Notes: a model not told the origin generated them from the letters alone. 64,000 nucleotides of DNA from Acetobacterium tundrae (GCF_008086615.1 NZ_RXYB01000001.1:248001-312000), one strand, 5' to 3'; positions 1 to 8,762 are shown, counted from the stretch's first letter. Program-made: numbers and translations.

Positions 1-153
1 CGATTGGTTATGCTGCTTACGGATAGTGATAATATTCGTGACGTTATTGCGTTCCCCAAAACGCAAAATCATGGTTGCCTGATGATGAATGCTCCCGCAG
101 AAGCAGAGCTTGATCAGCTGATTGATCTTGGTATCAGTGTTGATGAGATTTAA
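1..153 (+). CDS. aspS: Aspartate-tRNA ligase, C-terminal end (partial)
   Basis: The window opens inside this gene; 50 codons and the TAA stop remain. The translated tail contains RLVMLL, then [12 protein letters not shown] and CLMMNAP, which is the conserved end of the class II aspartyl-tRNA synthetase catalytic domain (motif 3 and the stretch after it). The enzyme charges tRNA-Asp with aspartate in the cytosol. A hairpin at 209-239 may end its transcript. The family is clear; whether it is the discriminating or the non-discriminating (Asp/Asn) type cannot be told from this fragment. Confidence 0.9.
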   Translation, partial: RLVMLLTDSDNIRDVIAFPKTQNHGCLMMNAPAEAELDQLIDLGISVDEI

Positions 154-208
154 TATAAAAATAACATAAAAGAACTCGATTTAATGAGCAATGAGATAAA
201 AATATAAT

Positions 209-239
209 GGGTATCTGTGAGTTAAGAAACTAGATACCC
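209..239 (+). terminator. Hairpin after aspS, possible terminator
   Basis: An 8-bp perfect inverted repeat (GGGTATCT at 209-216 and AGATACCC at 232-239) with a 15-base loop lies 56 bases after the aspS stop and ahead of the tRNA promoter. It has no strong T-run behind it, so terminator function is an inference from position. Confidence 0.4.
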
Positions 240-290
240 TTAATCCAAACTAAATTTTACTGAACTAAATGAACAAAAATGAAAAATAAC

Positions 291-319
291 TTGATTAATA
301 GGCCATTAATCATTATAAT
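291..319 (+). promoter_or_regulatory. Sigma-A type promoter for tRNA-Pro
   Basis: TTGATT at 291-296 and a perfect TATAAT at 314-319 are separated by 17 bases and end 11 bases before the tRNA. The fit to the housekeeping consensus is strong. The same transcript could run on into the HlyD-like gene. Confidence 0.7.
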
Positions 320-330
320 ATGTTTACCGT

Positions 331-407
331 CTGGGTGTAGCGCAGCTTGGTAGCGCGCTTGACTGGGGGTCAAGAGGCCGGAGGTTCAAATCCTCTCACT
401 CAGACCA
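331..407 (+). tRNA. tRNA-Pro (anticodon GGG)
   Basis: A 77-base cloverleaf. The acceptor arm CTGGGTG pairs with CACTCAG followed by A and an encoded CCA at 405-407. The D arm is GCGC...GCGC, the anticodon stem is CTTGA/TCAAG with loop CTGGGGG (anticodon GGG), and the T loop is TTCAAAT. It decodes CCC and CCU. Confidence 0.95.
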
Positions 408-427
408 TTTTTTTATAAGGTGATAAT

Positions 428-1665
428 ATGGGAAAAGTAAAACGGAAAAATAATAGACGAGTCAATTCATTAAAGAAAACAACTGTTGGCATCGTTTTTT
501 TTTTATTGTAGCGATAATTGTTGTTTCAGGTTATCGTAGTAGCATGAGTATGCTTCTTGAGAAGAAAGAGTATACGGAGTCATATAAAACAGAAATGTAT
601 TTTTTTAAAGATGTTGATTATCGAATACTTGATAATTTTTCAGCTAGTGATCTCTCACTAGCTGAGGGCGAAAAGGCCAATGGATATCAACCGCTCACCA
701 ATACGCCAAAAGTTGTCAATACAGATTATTTAAATGAACAAATCAAAGTGATTGATACAATCATTTCAGAGGAGTATTATAATAACTGGGGCAGAATTGT
801 TGGCGATATTGTTACAAATTATCAAGGGATGACCAGTATTACAAGTCAGATTGGGGAAACTGAGCGGGAACGCAAAAATTTCCTAATTGAATCGGTTCAA
901 TACATGGGACTTGACTTGAATGGGTTGCAGGCAAAGCGTCAGAAGTTTGTTGGTTTACTCGGCGGACAAGAAAAAGAGATAACGCTTAATAATTTAGGAA
1001 TGCTTTCGAGTGGTTACGTTTATACAACGATTAAACCGGTTGAAAAAACATTAGATGAAAACATATTGCCGTATATCAATACTGCTTTTTTAGATTCAGT
1101 AAGCAAGATTGATCAAGAATCAGAAAGTCTTTTTAAAGTGGTCAACAACGATCATGTCTATGTTGCTTTTACAATTCCAGAAGATAAGAGTATAATGGGA
1201 GAGGATAAAGTGCTTTCTCTTAAAGCTGAGATGATGGGGACTGCAGATAGCGGAATTAATCAAGAATATTATGATTTTTTAATCAAACGGATCGATCAAC
1301 TTTATTATTTTCCGGAACTTCGGTTTGAGTATAATAAAAAAATATATTCTGGTTATTTTGTTGATATTGTAACAGCGGGTAATCAAAAGATAATTGTGCT
1401 GATGGTTAAAGATTATGTCAATGATTTTTCTGATGTGGTTATTGGGGATGCAGCAATATATATTCAAGATTACAATGCATTTGAAATACCTAAAAGTGCA
1501 GTATTTAAAGAAAATGGTGAAACAAAAGTAAATATTGTTACAAAAGACTATTTTAAAAATTCATTAGCCGTCTCGGTAGAAAAATATAACAATGGGGATG
1601 CGATATTGAAAGAAATAGATAATCCCAATTTAGGTAGTGGAATGCGAATAAGCATTCATCCATAA
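428..1665 (+). CDS. HlyD-like membrane-anchored protein, frameshifted in a T10 tract
   Basis: The first frame starts at ATG 428 and gives a basic N-terminus (MGKVKRKNNRR) leading into a hydrophobic stretch. It then hits TAG shortly after ten consecutive T residues at 495-504. The next frame continues the hydrophobic stretch (FFFIVAIIVVSG) and runs to 1665. One extra T would join them into a protein of about 412 residues with a single N-terminal membrane anchor and an extracytoplasmic body. The length, the topology and the place directly upstream of yggS-sepF resemble HlyD-family adaptor-like proteins found there in clostridia; the family call rests on context more than motifs. If translation began at ATG 544 instead, 373 residues without the anchor would result. 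The break may be a sequencing error, a real mutation or slippage-prone expression. Confidence 0.6.
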
Positions 1666-1677
1666 GGAAGTGAAAGT

Positions 1678-2328
1678 GTGATTTCTGATAATATTAATAA
1701 GATAAAAGCAGAGATTCCAAATAATGTAACGCTTGTTGCTGTCACCAAGTATCACAGCATTGAAGATACAAAAGCAGTGCTGGATGCGGGGGTCCATGAT
1801 CTAGGCGAAAGCAAGGTTCAGGATTTTTTAAAAAAATACGAAGAATTTGGAAATGAACCGCGTTGGCATTTTATTGGACATTTGCAAAAAAACAAAGTGA
1901 AGTACTTGATTGGAAAAACTTTTCTGATACATTCAGTCGATTCTCTCGAATTATTGGATGTAATTGAAAAGGAAAGCAAAAAACAAGAGACGGTTACGTC
2001 GGTATTACTGCAATTAAATTTAGCTCGAGAAGATAGTAAATCAGGTATTTTGATAGAAGATCTGGAGGAAGTGCTAAAAGCGATTCCTAAGTATAAATAT
2101 GTCAAAGTAAAAGGCCTTATGGCAATTGGTCCGTTAACACAAAATAATGAAGAAATTCGGAATATTTTTGTGGAATTACGAAGAATTTATGATAAAATAA
2201 AAGAGAAAATTTTGGACGACGTTATACAAATGACTTACTTGTCCATGGGTATGACTGATGATTACACAATTGCAATAGAAGAGGGTTCCAATATGATAAG
2301 AATTGGACGAAAAATATTTAGTAGTTAG
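1678..2328 (+). CDS. YggS/YlmE family pyridoxal phosphate homeostasis protein
   Basis: A 216-residue TIM-barrel PLP-binding protein of the YggS (PLPBP) family. Visible signatures are VAVTKYHS with the PLP lysine, WHFIGHLQKNK, and the C-terminal SMGMTDDY...IEEGSNMIRIG that binds phosphate. The family has no known catalytic activity and buffers free PLP in the cytosol. It starts at GTG 1678 behind AAGGAAG seven bases upstream. It lies between the HlyD-like gene and sepF, the usual neighbourhood (ylmE-ylmF-ylmG-ylmH) in Gram-positive bacteria. Confidence 0.92.
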   Translation: MISDNINKIKAEIPNNVTLVAVTKYHSIEDTKAVLDAGVHDLGESKVQDFLKKYEEFGNEPRWHFIGHLQKNKVKYLIGKTFLIHSVDSLELLDVIEKESKKQETVTSVLLQLNLAREDSKSGILIEDLEEVLKAIPKYKYVKVKGLMAIGPLTQNNEEIRNIFVELRRIYDKIKEKILDDVIQMTYLSMGMTDDYTIAIEEGSNMIRIGRKIFSS

Positions 2329-2338
2329 GAGATATATG

Positions 2339-2824
2339 ATGGCAGAAAAATTTAAGGATAAAATTATTAAGGTTTTTGGTATGGAAGTGGATAATGAGGA
2401 TGGTTACGATGAAATCTATGAAGAGGATGTTTATGATGACCACACTGAAGATAACAAGAGTGCATTCAGTTCGCCAAAAGCAAAAAAAACATCGACAACA
2501 CGACATAGTGAATTATCCTTTGATGAAGGTCCGGAAGTATTAGTGTTAGAACCTGAAGTTTTTAAAGATGCTCCAAGTATTTGTAATAAAATTCGAAATA
2601 ACAAAACAGTAGTATTAAACTTGAAAAATACCGACTATGAAAATGGCCGTAAGATTTTTGATTTCTTAAGTGGCGCATTGTTCGCATTGGATGGTTCAAT
2701 TAATAAAATCGCGGATAATGTATTCATTTTAGCTCCAAAAGCAGTATCAGTATTAACCAATCCCGAAAGAGATGATGTCGATTTTAATGCACCAATCTTG
2801 GAGTGGGATGAGGACATGGAATAG
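2339..2824 (+). CDS. sepF: Cell division protein SepF
   Basis: About 161 residues. The N-terminus (MAEKFKDKIIKVFG) is an amphipathic membrane-targeting helix, followed by an acidic linker (about residues 18-50) and the SepF/DUF552 core with KTVVLNLKN and the RKIFDFLSGALFALDG helix. SepF lies on the inner membrane face, polymerises into rings and tethers FtsZ. I chose ATG 2339 because AGGAG at 2328-2332 lies six bases before it; ATG 2336 is possible but too close. The ribosome site overlaps the end of yggS, so the genes are probably co-translated. Confidence 0.93.
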   Translation: MAEKFKDKIIKVFGMEVDNEDGYDEIYEEDVYDDHTEDNKSAFSSPKAKKTSTTRHSELSFDEGPEVLVLEPEVFKDAPSICNKIRNNKTVVLNLKNTDYENGRKIFDFLSGALFALDGSINKIADNVFILAPKAVSVLTNPERDDVDFNAPILEWDEDME

Positions 2825-2832
2825 GATTGCCT

Positions 2833-3102
2833 ATGCTTCAGGGAATTTTTATAACAGCAGGATATTATTTGTTTGAGCTGATTACGGTTTTAATCTTTGT
2901 TAATATCGTTTTTAGCTGGGTGAGACCGGATCCAGACAATATTATTGTAAAGACAATTTACGGTCTGACAGAACCGATCCTGTCACCATTACGCCGATTT
3001 ACAGTATTTGGACCGATTGACTTTTCCCCTTTTGCTGCAATTCTGTTATTGCAAATGGTTTTCTATCCCCTTTACCAAAAGATAATTACACTTATCTTTT
3101 AA
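2833..3102 (+). CDS. YggT family membrane protein (YlmG)
   Basis: About 89 residues with two hydrophobic segments (roughly 5-28 and 60-85) flanking the family motif SWVRPDPDN and the stretch LTEPILSPLRRF. YggT/YlmG proteins are small inner-membrane proteins linked to cell division or osmotic adaptation; the exact role is not known. ATG 2833 is favoured because AGGA at 2823-2826 lies six bases ahead; a TTG at 2827 is an alternative. It sits directly after sepF, as in other Firmicutes. Confidence 0.9.
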   Translation: MLQGIFITAGYYLFELITVLIFVNIVFSWVRPDPDNIIVKTIYGLTEPILSPLRRFTVFGPIDFSPFAAILLLQMVFYPLYQKIITLIF

Positions 3103-3139
3103 GATGAGGATGAATTTCGGAAATATGAAAGGATGTCTT

Positions 3140-3877
3140 ATGACAGAAAAAAAAGATGTTTTTTTATTATCACGTGTGGTAGATGCCTGCAATAATAATT
3201 TTGCACCCCGTTTTTTTGATTTCTACGATGAAATATTCCAGCAAAAAATAGCGGACACCATAAAAAATTATGGTGTCCCTTATCTGTTTTTTGGAGGTTG
3301 CCAGGATGCGGAAAGAAAAATGTTGTGCATTTTTCCGGATTATGTGAATGAAGAAGACTTGGAATGGCCGATTTTTGCGATCGAGTTTGAGAAAAAAATG
3401 CCTCTTGATCATCGCAATATTCTTGGAGAACTGATGCACCTAGGCATTACCCGAGAAAGCATTGGTGATATTAATGTTGGTGAAGAGCGAGTCCAATTGA
3501 TTGCAAATAAAAGGCTCCAAGACTTTTTATGGATAAATTTTAATAAAGTGAAAGGTCGAGAAATAAAAATACAAATTAAAGAATCATCTGAAATGATGAC
3601 CTTTGATAAAAATTTCGAACGTGTTTCATTTGTTGTTGCATCCAATCGAATGGATGGCATTATTAATAAAATTTGGGGATTCTCCCGGCAAAACAGCTTG
3701 GTTTTTATTAAACAGGGAAAGGTTCGGGTTAATTATTCCGAAATTAACAAGAATGATTTTCGAATCAATTCCGGAGATATCGTTTCTTTAAGAGGAAAAG
3801 GCAAAGCCAAGATTATCAGCATGGAAGATCGAACAAAAAAAGGAAATATCCGAGTGGAAGTCGATAAGTACATCTGA
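3140..3877 (+). CDS. YlmH family S4-domain RNA-binding protein
   Basis: 245 residues from ATG 3140, which has AAAGGA six bases upstream; an in-frame codon at 3104 lacks a ribosome site. The C-terminal third is an S4 RNA-binding fold (SLVFIKQGKVRVN, then INSGDIVSLRGKGKAKI). In Bacillus the homologue YlmH binds ribosomes or tRNA-bearing 50S subunits and takes part in quality control of stalled 50S subunits, which makes the rqcH gene 1 kb downstream a meaningful neighbour. The family and position are certain; the role is taken from relatives. Confidence 0.9.
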   Translation: MTEKKDVFLLSRVVDACNNNFAPRFFDFYDEIFQQKIADTIKNYGVPYLFFGGCQDAERKMLCIFPDYVNEEDLEWPIFAIEFEKKMPLDHRNILGELMHLGITRESIGDINVGEERVQLIANKRLQDFLWINFNKVKGREIKIQIKESSEMMTFDKNFERVSFVVASNRMDGIINKIWGFSRQNSLVFIKQGKVRVNYSEINKNDFRINSGDIVSLRGKGKAKIISMEDRTKKGNIRVEVDKYI

Positions 3878-3901
3878 TAGGCATAAAAGGGAGAAATATT
3901 A

Positions 3902-4819
3902 ATGAATAAACAGCAATTTGACTACATAGTGCCATTAGAAAGTGATCAACGCTTAGATCAGTTCTGCTGTACATTGCCTGGTGATTATTCACGAGAATAT
4001 GTAAAACGGTTGATAACAGCAGGAAATGTGTTGATAGATGGTCAAAAAAAGAAGGCCAGTTATCACCTGAAAGGTGGGGAAAATATTTCACTTACAATTC
4101 CAGAACCTCGGGAATGTCATATCGTGCCGGAACATATGGCTTTAGACATTATTTATGAAGATGATGACGTCATTGTACTCAACAAGCCTCAGGGAATGGT
4201 GGTTCATCCGGCCCCGGGAAATCATCAGGGAACACTTGTAAATGGGCTTTTATACCATACCAAGAATCTTTCGAATATTAACGGTGTTATGCGACCGGGA
4301 ATCATTCATCGAATTGATAAAGATACCTCTGGACTATTGATGATCGCGAAAACGGACTGTGCGCATCATGGGTTGTCTGAGCAGCTTAAAGAGCATACCA
4401 TTCTGCGGCAGTACTACGGTCTTGTTAAGGGTGTGATAAAACCCAATAAAGGAACCGTGAACATGCCCATTGGGCGACATCCTGTGGATCGAATCAAAAT
4501 GGCGGTGGTTGAAAAGAACTCGAAAGATGCGATCACCCATTTTGAGGTGATCAAACGATTTGCTCAATATACTTTTGTGCGTTTTCAGCTTGAAACAGGG
4601 CGCACTCACCAAATACGAGTACATATGGAAAAAATAGGGCATCCCCTTGCAGGAGATCCTCTGTATGGCAAGGGGGACAAAAAAAATCCCTTTAAAACAC
4701 AGGGACAGTGTTTGCATGCCCATACGCTGGGTTTTGTACATCCCAGAACGGGGGAAAGCCTTATATTTAAGGCTCATTTGCCGGATAATTTCGTTGAGCT
4801 TTTAAAAGGATTAAAATAG
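3902..4819 (+). CDS. RluA/RluD family 23S rRNA pseudouridine synthase
   Basis: 305 residues: an N-terminal S4 domain (about 15-75, LDQFCCTLPGDYSREYVKRL) followed by the RluA-type catalytic domain. The catalytic aspartate lies in HRIDKDTSGLLMIAK (near residue 140), and the conserved ETGRTHQIRVHM and HPLAGDPLYG follow. It converts uridines in rRNA to pseudouridine. It is the last plus-strand gene of the cluster. The target positions (RluD-like in helix 69, or another site) cannot be fixed from sequence alone. The lspA gene that often precedes it in Bacillus is absent here. Confidence 0.92.
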   Translation: MNKQQFDYIVPLESDQRLDQFCCTLPGDYSREYVKRLITAGNVLIDGQKKKASYHLKGGENISLTIPEPRECHIVPEHMALDIIYEDDDVIVLNKPQGMVVHPAPGNHQGTLVNGLLYHTKNLSNINGVMRPGIIHRIDKDTSGLLMIAKTDCAHHGLSEQLKEHTILRQYYGLVKGVIKPNKGTVNMPIGRHPVDRIKMAVVEKNSKDAITHFEVIKRFAQYTFVRFQLETGRTHQIRVHMEKIGHPLAGDPLYGKGDKKNPFKTQGQCLHAHTLGFVHPRTGESLIFKAHLPDNFVELLKGLK

Positions 4820-4882
4820 AAAAAAACATTATTTTTAAGGAAAAACAGTTGTCTTATGAAACCGAATGCGGCTATTGTTTGG

Positions 4883-4907
4883 CAGGGGCGATCACGGATC
4901 GCCCCTG
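4883..4907. terminator. Hairpin between convergent genes
   Basis: A 10-bp GC-rich perfect inverted repeat (CAGGGGCGAT at 4883-4892 and its complement at 4898-4907, loop of five) sits between the converging ends of the pseudouridine synthase gene and rqcH. The position suits a bidirectional terminator, but neither side has a long T-run directly after the stem. Confidence 0.5.
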
Positions 4908-4924
4908 AGGGATATGTTTGGTTT

Positions 4925-6694
4925 TTAGATATTATCGACGACGATTTCCATGGCATCAACGGCGTCCTGGCTGGGCGTGACGTACATAGTATTCTGATTG
5001 GTGAAAATGACCATCCCAGGTTTTGCTTTGCTCGGTTTTTTCAAATATTTGAATTCGAGATAATCCACCGGCACATTGCTGGAATTTTTTGATTTGCTGT
5101 AAAAAGCGGCTAAAACTCCTGCTTCCAATACGGTTTTCTCAGGAATGAAACGTCCATTTGCCATAATCAGAACGTGAGAGCCAGGGGCATCTTTTACATG
5201 AAGCCAGCAATCTTCATCTTTCCCCATTTTTGTGGAGATATAATCGTTTTGATAGTTGTTTTTTCCGACAAAAATATGAAAACCTTCGGATGAAAGATAG
5301 TGAAGGGGTTTTGAAGGAGTTTGCTTTTTTTTATCTTCTTTGGAAAGTGCTTTTTTGTTAAACTCGGAATGAAGAAATTCATGCCGAATTTCATCCAGCT
5401 CATCGAGTTCAGTGGATTGATCCAATCCATTGATGAGACTTTCTAAATAGTAAATTTTATCTTCGGTTTCCTTGATATAGCCACTTAAGTGTTGTAATGC
5501 AATTTTACTCTTATTATATTTTTTATAATAACTTTGAGCATTTTGAGCAGGTGTTCGATTGACTTTTAGCGGTACCTCAATGCTTTGACAATCAGGGTCA
5601 TAATAATTAATAAGAGTGGCAGTTTCCTGACCTTTTTCAAGGGCATAAATATTAGCGGTAATCAAATCGCCATAGAGTTTGTATTTTTCACTTTTATGGG
5701 ATGATTCCTCATCAAGATGTAAATTTTTTAATTTTTTAACATTCTTTTTAAGAAGGGTATCCAGTTGATGGCGGAGATTTGCACTTCGTGTTTTGAAACG
5801 GATTGCTTTATCACGTTTATAGTAATAGTCTTCAAGCATCTCCGATACACTTGAATATGTTTCATGGTGATAATCTTCCCTTAAATGGTGAAGGTCGATG
5901 GTTGAAAAGTCAACCATGCTCCTATTCTGGTAAATTATATTAGGATAAGCGTTCTCTTTGAAAGAATCAATAACCTGGCAAAAACCTTCATAAAAATATT
6001 GTTCTTGCTTTTTGCTGAGTTCAGATATACTGCTGTTGGGATTAATCCCACTTCTAAAGGCGATTTCCCTGGCAATAGCAGGACTAATTCCTAAAAATGC
6101 CTGAATGCATGTTTTTTCAACCGTCACATCCTGATTGAGAAGAAGGATGTTGTTAAAGGAATCGGTGTCGAACTTTAAAAAATTCAAACGGTTGTTTTCA
6201 GGTGGATAAATGTAATCCCGGCCAGGTAGAATTTGCCGATATCGACTGGAAGTTGAACCGACCTTTTTCATGGAATCCAGAATTTTATGGGATTCATCAA
6301 CTAGGATAATATTACTGTTTCGCCCCATGATTTCAACAAGAAGCTTTCGAACAACCGTATCATTAAATTCATTTTTGGAGGAGATTGATATCTCCAAAAC
6401 ACGATCTGTTTCATGCTGGGTAATGTCAACAATGGTGCCATTTAGAATATATTTTCGCAGAACCATGCAAAAGCTTGGCGGAGCACTGGGGTTCTCTTTC
6501 TTTGTTTTAGTGAGGTAAGCCATGGGATTGCTGGCATTGGCAGACAGGAGAACATGATGATTTTCTTTGCCTACATTGACCAGCATCCTAATTTCATCAG
6601 TTTCCGGTTGATATATTTTTCGAATACGGCCTCCAATTAAGAGGACTTTAAATTCTTTAATTAAATGATACAGGGTAACGCCGTCATAAGCCAT
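4925..6694 (-). CDS. rqcH: Rqc2/RqcH homologue (NFACT, FbpA family)
   Basis: 589 residues from ATG 6694, with AAAGGAG ten bases upstream; an in-frame upstream codon at 6736 is less likely. The order is NFACT-N (1-200), helix-hairpin-helix region, a long coiled coil (about 300-430) and a C-terminal NFACT-R domain with DCWLHVKDAPGSHVLI. The aspartate-arginine pair needed for tailing activity is present at D97-R98 (HETDRVLEI). RqcH binds obstructed 50S subunits with peptidyl-tRNA and recruits tRNA-Ala to add C-terminal alanine tails that mark the nascent chain for ClpXP. Older annotations call it fibronectin-binding protein. It is equivalent to Bacillus yloA, which also lies near yicC-gmk-rpoZ. 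Confidence 0.93.
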   Translation of the reverse strand: MAYDGVTLYHLIKEFKVLLIGGRIRKIYQPETDEIRMLVNVGKENHHVLLSANASNPMAYLTKTKKENPSAPPSFCMVLRKYILNGTIVDITQHETDRVLEISISSKNEFNDTVVRKLLVEIMGRNSNIILVDESHKILDSMKKVGSTSSRYRQILPGRDYIYPPENNRLNFLKFDTDSFNNILLLNQDVTVEKTCIQAFLGISPAIAREIAFRSGINPNSSISELSKKQEQYFYEGFCQVIDSFKENAYPNIIYQNRSMVDFSTIDLHHLREDYHHETYSSVSEMLEDYYYKRDKAIRFKTRSANLRHQLDTLLKKNVKKLKNLHLDEESSHKSEKYKLYGDLITANIYALEKGQETATLINYYDPDCQSIEVPLKVNRTPAQNAQSYYKKYNKSKIALQHLSGYIKETEDKIYYLESLINGLDQSTELDELDEIRHEFLHSEFNKKALSKEDKKKQTPSKPLHYLSSEGFHIFVGKNNYQNDYISTKMGKDEDCWLHVKDAPGSHVLIMANGRFIPEKTVLEAGVLAAFYSKSKNSSNVPVDYLEFKYLKKPSKAKPGMVIFTNQNTMYVTPSQDAVDAMEIVVDNI

Positions 6695-6834
6695 ATTAAT
6701 GATGCTCCTTTCGAATTGTTGGCTTGATTTTATCATGTTCTGCTAAGATGTAAAAGTCTTTTAAAAAAATAAAAGAGGATGACAGTTGAAATTTAAATGG
6801 ATATTGAATTCAACAACAAATGTAGGGTGGATTC

Positions 6835-6863
6835 TTGACTTTTTAAGAAGAATTCGATATAGT
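6835..6863 (+). promoter_or_regulatory. Strong sigma-A promoter upstream of the yicC operon
   Basis: TTGACT at 6835-6840 and TATAGT at 6858-6863 are 17 bases apart. A TAGTGTATAA motif occurs twice, at about 6860 and 6888, the second containing another TATAAT. The direct repeat over the promoter could be an operator. The promoter points toward a decayed small ORF and yicC. Confidence 0.55.
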
Positions 6864-6939
6864 GTATAAATTAAGTAACTATGTAGTGTATAATAAGATA
6901 TATGAGAGATAGTACTTAATGAGTTTAAAACGAAATTAA

Positions 6940-7137
6940 ATGCAGTGTGAATTTGTGAAGGCTTGGTGGTGTGAACATATTAATGTGATCATGAGGGAAA
7001 GGGGTGTTGGTTTTACTGAGGAAAGTGGAACGGGTACCTACTTATCTGTAACGGTGATCAAAAGATTAGAAAAACCGATCAAAATATAGATAGCAAGGTT
7101 TCTTGAGGAAGTACTTAATATAGAGGCAACCCGGTAA
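6940..7137 (+). pseudogene. Possible decayed HTH regulator remnant
   Basis: The roughly 500 bases between rqcH and yicC hold no intact gene. One frame from ATG 6940 reads 49 codons to TAG 7087, then 16 more to TAA 7135. Read through the TAG, it shows MRERGVGFTEES, IKRLEKPIKI and IARFLEEVLNIEAT. This resembles the helix-turn-helix region of Ner/Nlp-like small phage repressors (RG.SL..LS..NG.S..T, then ERIIAEALGV). No ribosome site precedes it. I regard it as a possible relic of a regulator; it could also be chance similarity. Confidence 0.3.
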
Positions 7138-7192
7138 AATGGTTTAAAGGAAGAATTAACATAGCTGATTTTAGTAGAAATGGAGAAACGCC

Positions 7193-8071
7193 ATGAAAAG
7201 TATGACAGGCTTTGGACGAAAAGATTTTCGTGATGAGGAAGTAGATTGTTCAATTGAAATTAAGACAATTAATCATCGCTTTAGAGACTTTTTCATAAAA
7301 ATTCCCAAAACACTTAATCCAATTGAAGAAAAAATCAGAAATACGATATCACAAAGCATTTCAAGAGGGCGAATTGAGGTATTCATAAAATATACCGAAC
7401 TTGGAGCAAAAAATAAACGGATTGTTTTTAACCGCGATTTGGCAAAGAATTATATCTCGGTTTTAAATGAAATCCGCAGGCTTGATTCCATGATCGGTGA
7501 TGACTTGAGCTTATCATTGATTTCGAAATTTCCCGATGTGATGATGATTGAGGAAGATCATGATGATTATGAAAGTATTTGGTTGAAGATCGAACCGATT
7601 TTACAAAAGACGTTAGCGGAAGTTGAGGCAAGTCGGGAAAGAGAAGGAAGCGCCCTGCAAAAAGATGTTACAAATCGCTGCGAAGCGATTCGAAATTATG
7701 TAATAGAAATAAAAAAGAGAAGTCCAGATATGCTTGAACGATACAAAGAAGAACTGCGGGAAAAAATATCTTCTTATGTTGAATCTGTTGAATTAGACGA
7801 AAAACGTCTATTGACAGAGGTTGCGCTCATGTCGGACAAACTTAACATTGATGAGGAATTAACTCGTCTGCAAAGTCATTTAGAACGATTAGAAGGAATT
7901 ATAGTTGAAACTGAACCGGTTGGAAGAAAATTGGATTTTTTAATTCAGGAAATAAATCGAGAGATTAATACCATTGGATCAAAAGCCAATGATTTAGCGA
8001 TAGCAAATATTGTGGTAGATGTAAAAAGCGAAATCGAAAAGATAAGAGAGCAAATTCAAAATATTGAGTAG
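7193..8071 (+). CDS. YicC/YloC family endoribonuclease
   Basis: 292 residues with the diagnostic N-terminus MKSMTGFGR, then EIKTINHRFRDFFIKIP and the C-terminal DUF1732 signature GRKLDFLIQEINREINTIGSKAND. E. coli YicC has been shown to be a ribonuclease linked to small-RNA turnover; the Gram-positive role is less well known. ATG 7193 has GGAG eight bases upstream. The usual remA gene between yicC and gmk in Bacillus is missing here, and gmk follows after 56 bases. Confidence 0.92.
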   Translation: MKSMTGFGRKDFRDEEVDCSIEIKTINHRFRDFFIKIPKTLNPIEEKIRNTISQSISRGRIEVFIKYTELGAKNKRIVFNRDLAKNYISVLNEIRRLDSMIGDDLSLSLISKFPDVMMIEEDHDDYESIWLKIEPILQKTLAEVEASREREGSALQKDVTNRCEAIRNYVIEIKKRSPDMLERYKEELREKISSYVESVELDEKRLLTEVALMSDKLNIDEELTRLQSHLERLEGIIVETEPVGRKLDFLIQEINREINTIGSKANDLAIANIVVDVKSEIEKIREQIQNIE

Positions 8072-8127
8072 GGGTGTTTATTAAGTCTATGAGTGATTGT
8101 CCAATTGAAAACCAGGAAGTAAATAAA

Positions 8128-8760
8128 ATGCAATTATCGGAGCTATTTTTCGAAAGAGAAAAAGGTATTCTTATCGTCATATCAGGACCATCCTGTGCAG
8201 GAAAGGGAAGTGTCTGTAAGATAATATGTCAAAAAAATCCGGACCTCCGTCTTTCCATTTCTGAAACTACTAGAAAACCACGGAATTATGAAAAACAGGG
8301 GCGAGATTATTTTTACGTTTCAAAAGAAAGTTTTGAAACAAGAATTGAGCAGGGACAATATTTAGAGTATGCGACGGTTTACGAAAATTATTATGGAACC
8401 CCCAAAGATTATGTTGAAAACTTACTTGAATCCGGATATGATGTTATTCTGGAGATCGATATTCAAGGTGCAGCAAAGGTGAGAAGTAATTTCAAAGAAG
8501 GAATCTATATTTTTATTGTGCCACCTTCAATGCAGGAATTACGACGAAGAATTGAAGAACGGGGTACTGAAAGTACGGAACAAATGGAAATGCGATTGAA
8601 CTGTGCCTATGAAGAAATGAGAAATGCTGACGATTATAGTTATATCGTTATTAATGATGACCTTGAAGATGCCGCACGAAGAGTTCAAAGTATTATTACT
8701 GCGGAAAAATGTCGGACAGAACGATTGAAAAATAAAATTGAAGATATACTTGGGAGGTAA
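8128..8760 (+). CDS. gmk: Guanylate kinase
   Basis: 210 residues. The P-loop is GPSCAGKGS (about residues 20-28), followed by the GMP-binding stretch SISETTRKPRNYEKQGRDYFYVS and the lid/base region LEYATVYENYYGTPKDYV, then VILEIDIQGAAKVR. It phosphorylates GMP to GDP using ATP. I place the start at ATG 8128 behind AGGAAG with eight bases spacing, which puts the P-loop where the family has it; ATG 8089 and GTG 8074 would add a non-conserved leader. The gene runs into rpoZ with a two-base gap. Confidence 0.93.
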   Translation: MQLSELFFEREKGILIVISGPSCAGKGSVCKIICQKNPDLRLSISETTRKPRNYEKQGRDYFYVSKESFETRIEQGQYLEYATVYENYYGTPKDYVENLLESGYDVILEIDIQGAAKVRSNFKEGIYIFIVPPSMQELRRRIEERGTESTEQMEMRLNCAYEEMRNADDYSYIVINDDLEDAARRVQSIITAEKCRTERLKNKIEDILGR

Positions 8761-8762
8761 AG

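Noticed and set aside
495-504. Programmed -1 ribosomal frameshift at the T10 tract
   Set aside because: A slippery T-run is present, but no downstream pseudoknot or stimulatory stem is evident and no known family uses this. An error or mutation is simpler; kept only as one option in the finding.
4334-4777. Antisense ORF of 147 residues inside the pseudouridine synthase gene
   Set aside because: No ribosome site and no recognisable domain; the plus strand codes for a clear family. Likewise 43631-44308 opposite trpB is a shadow.
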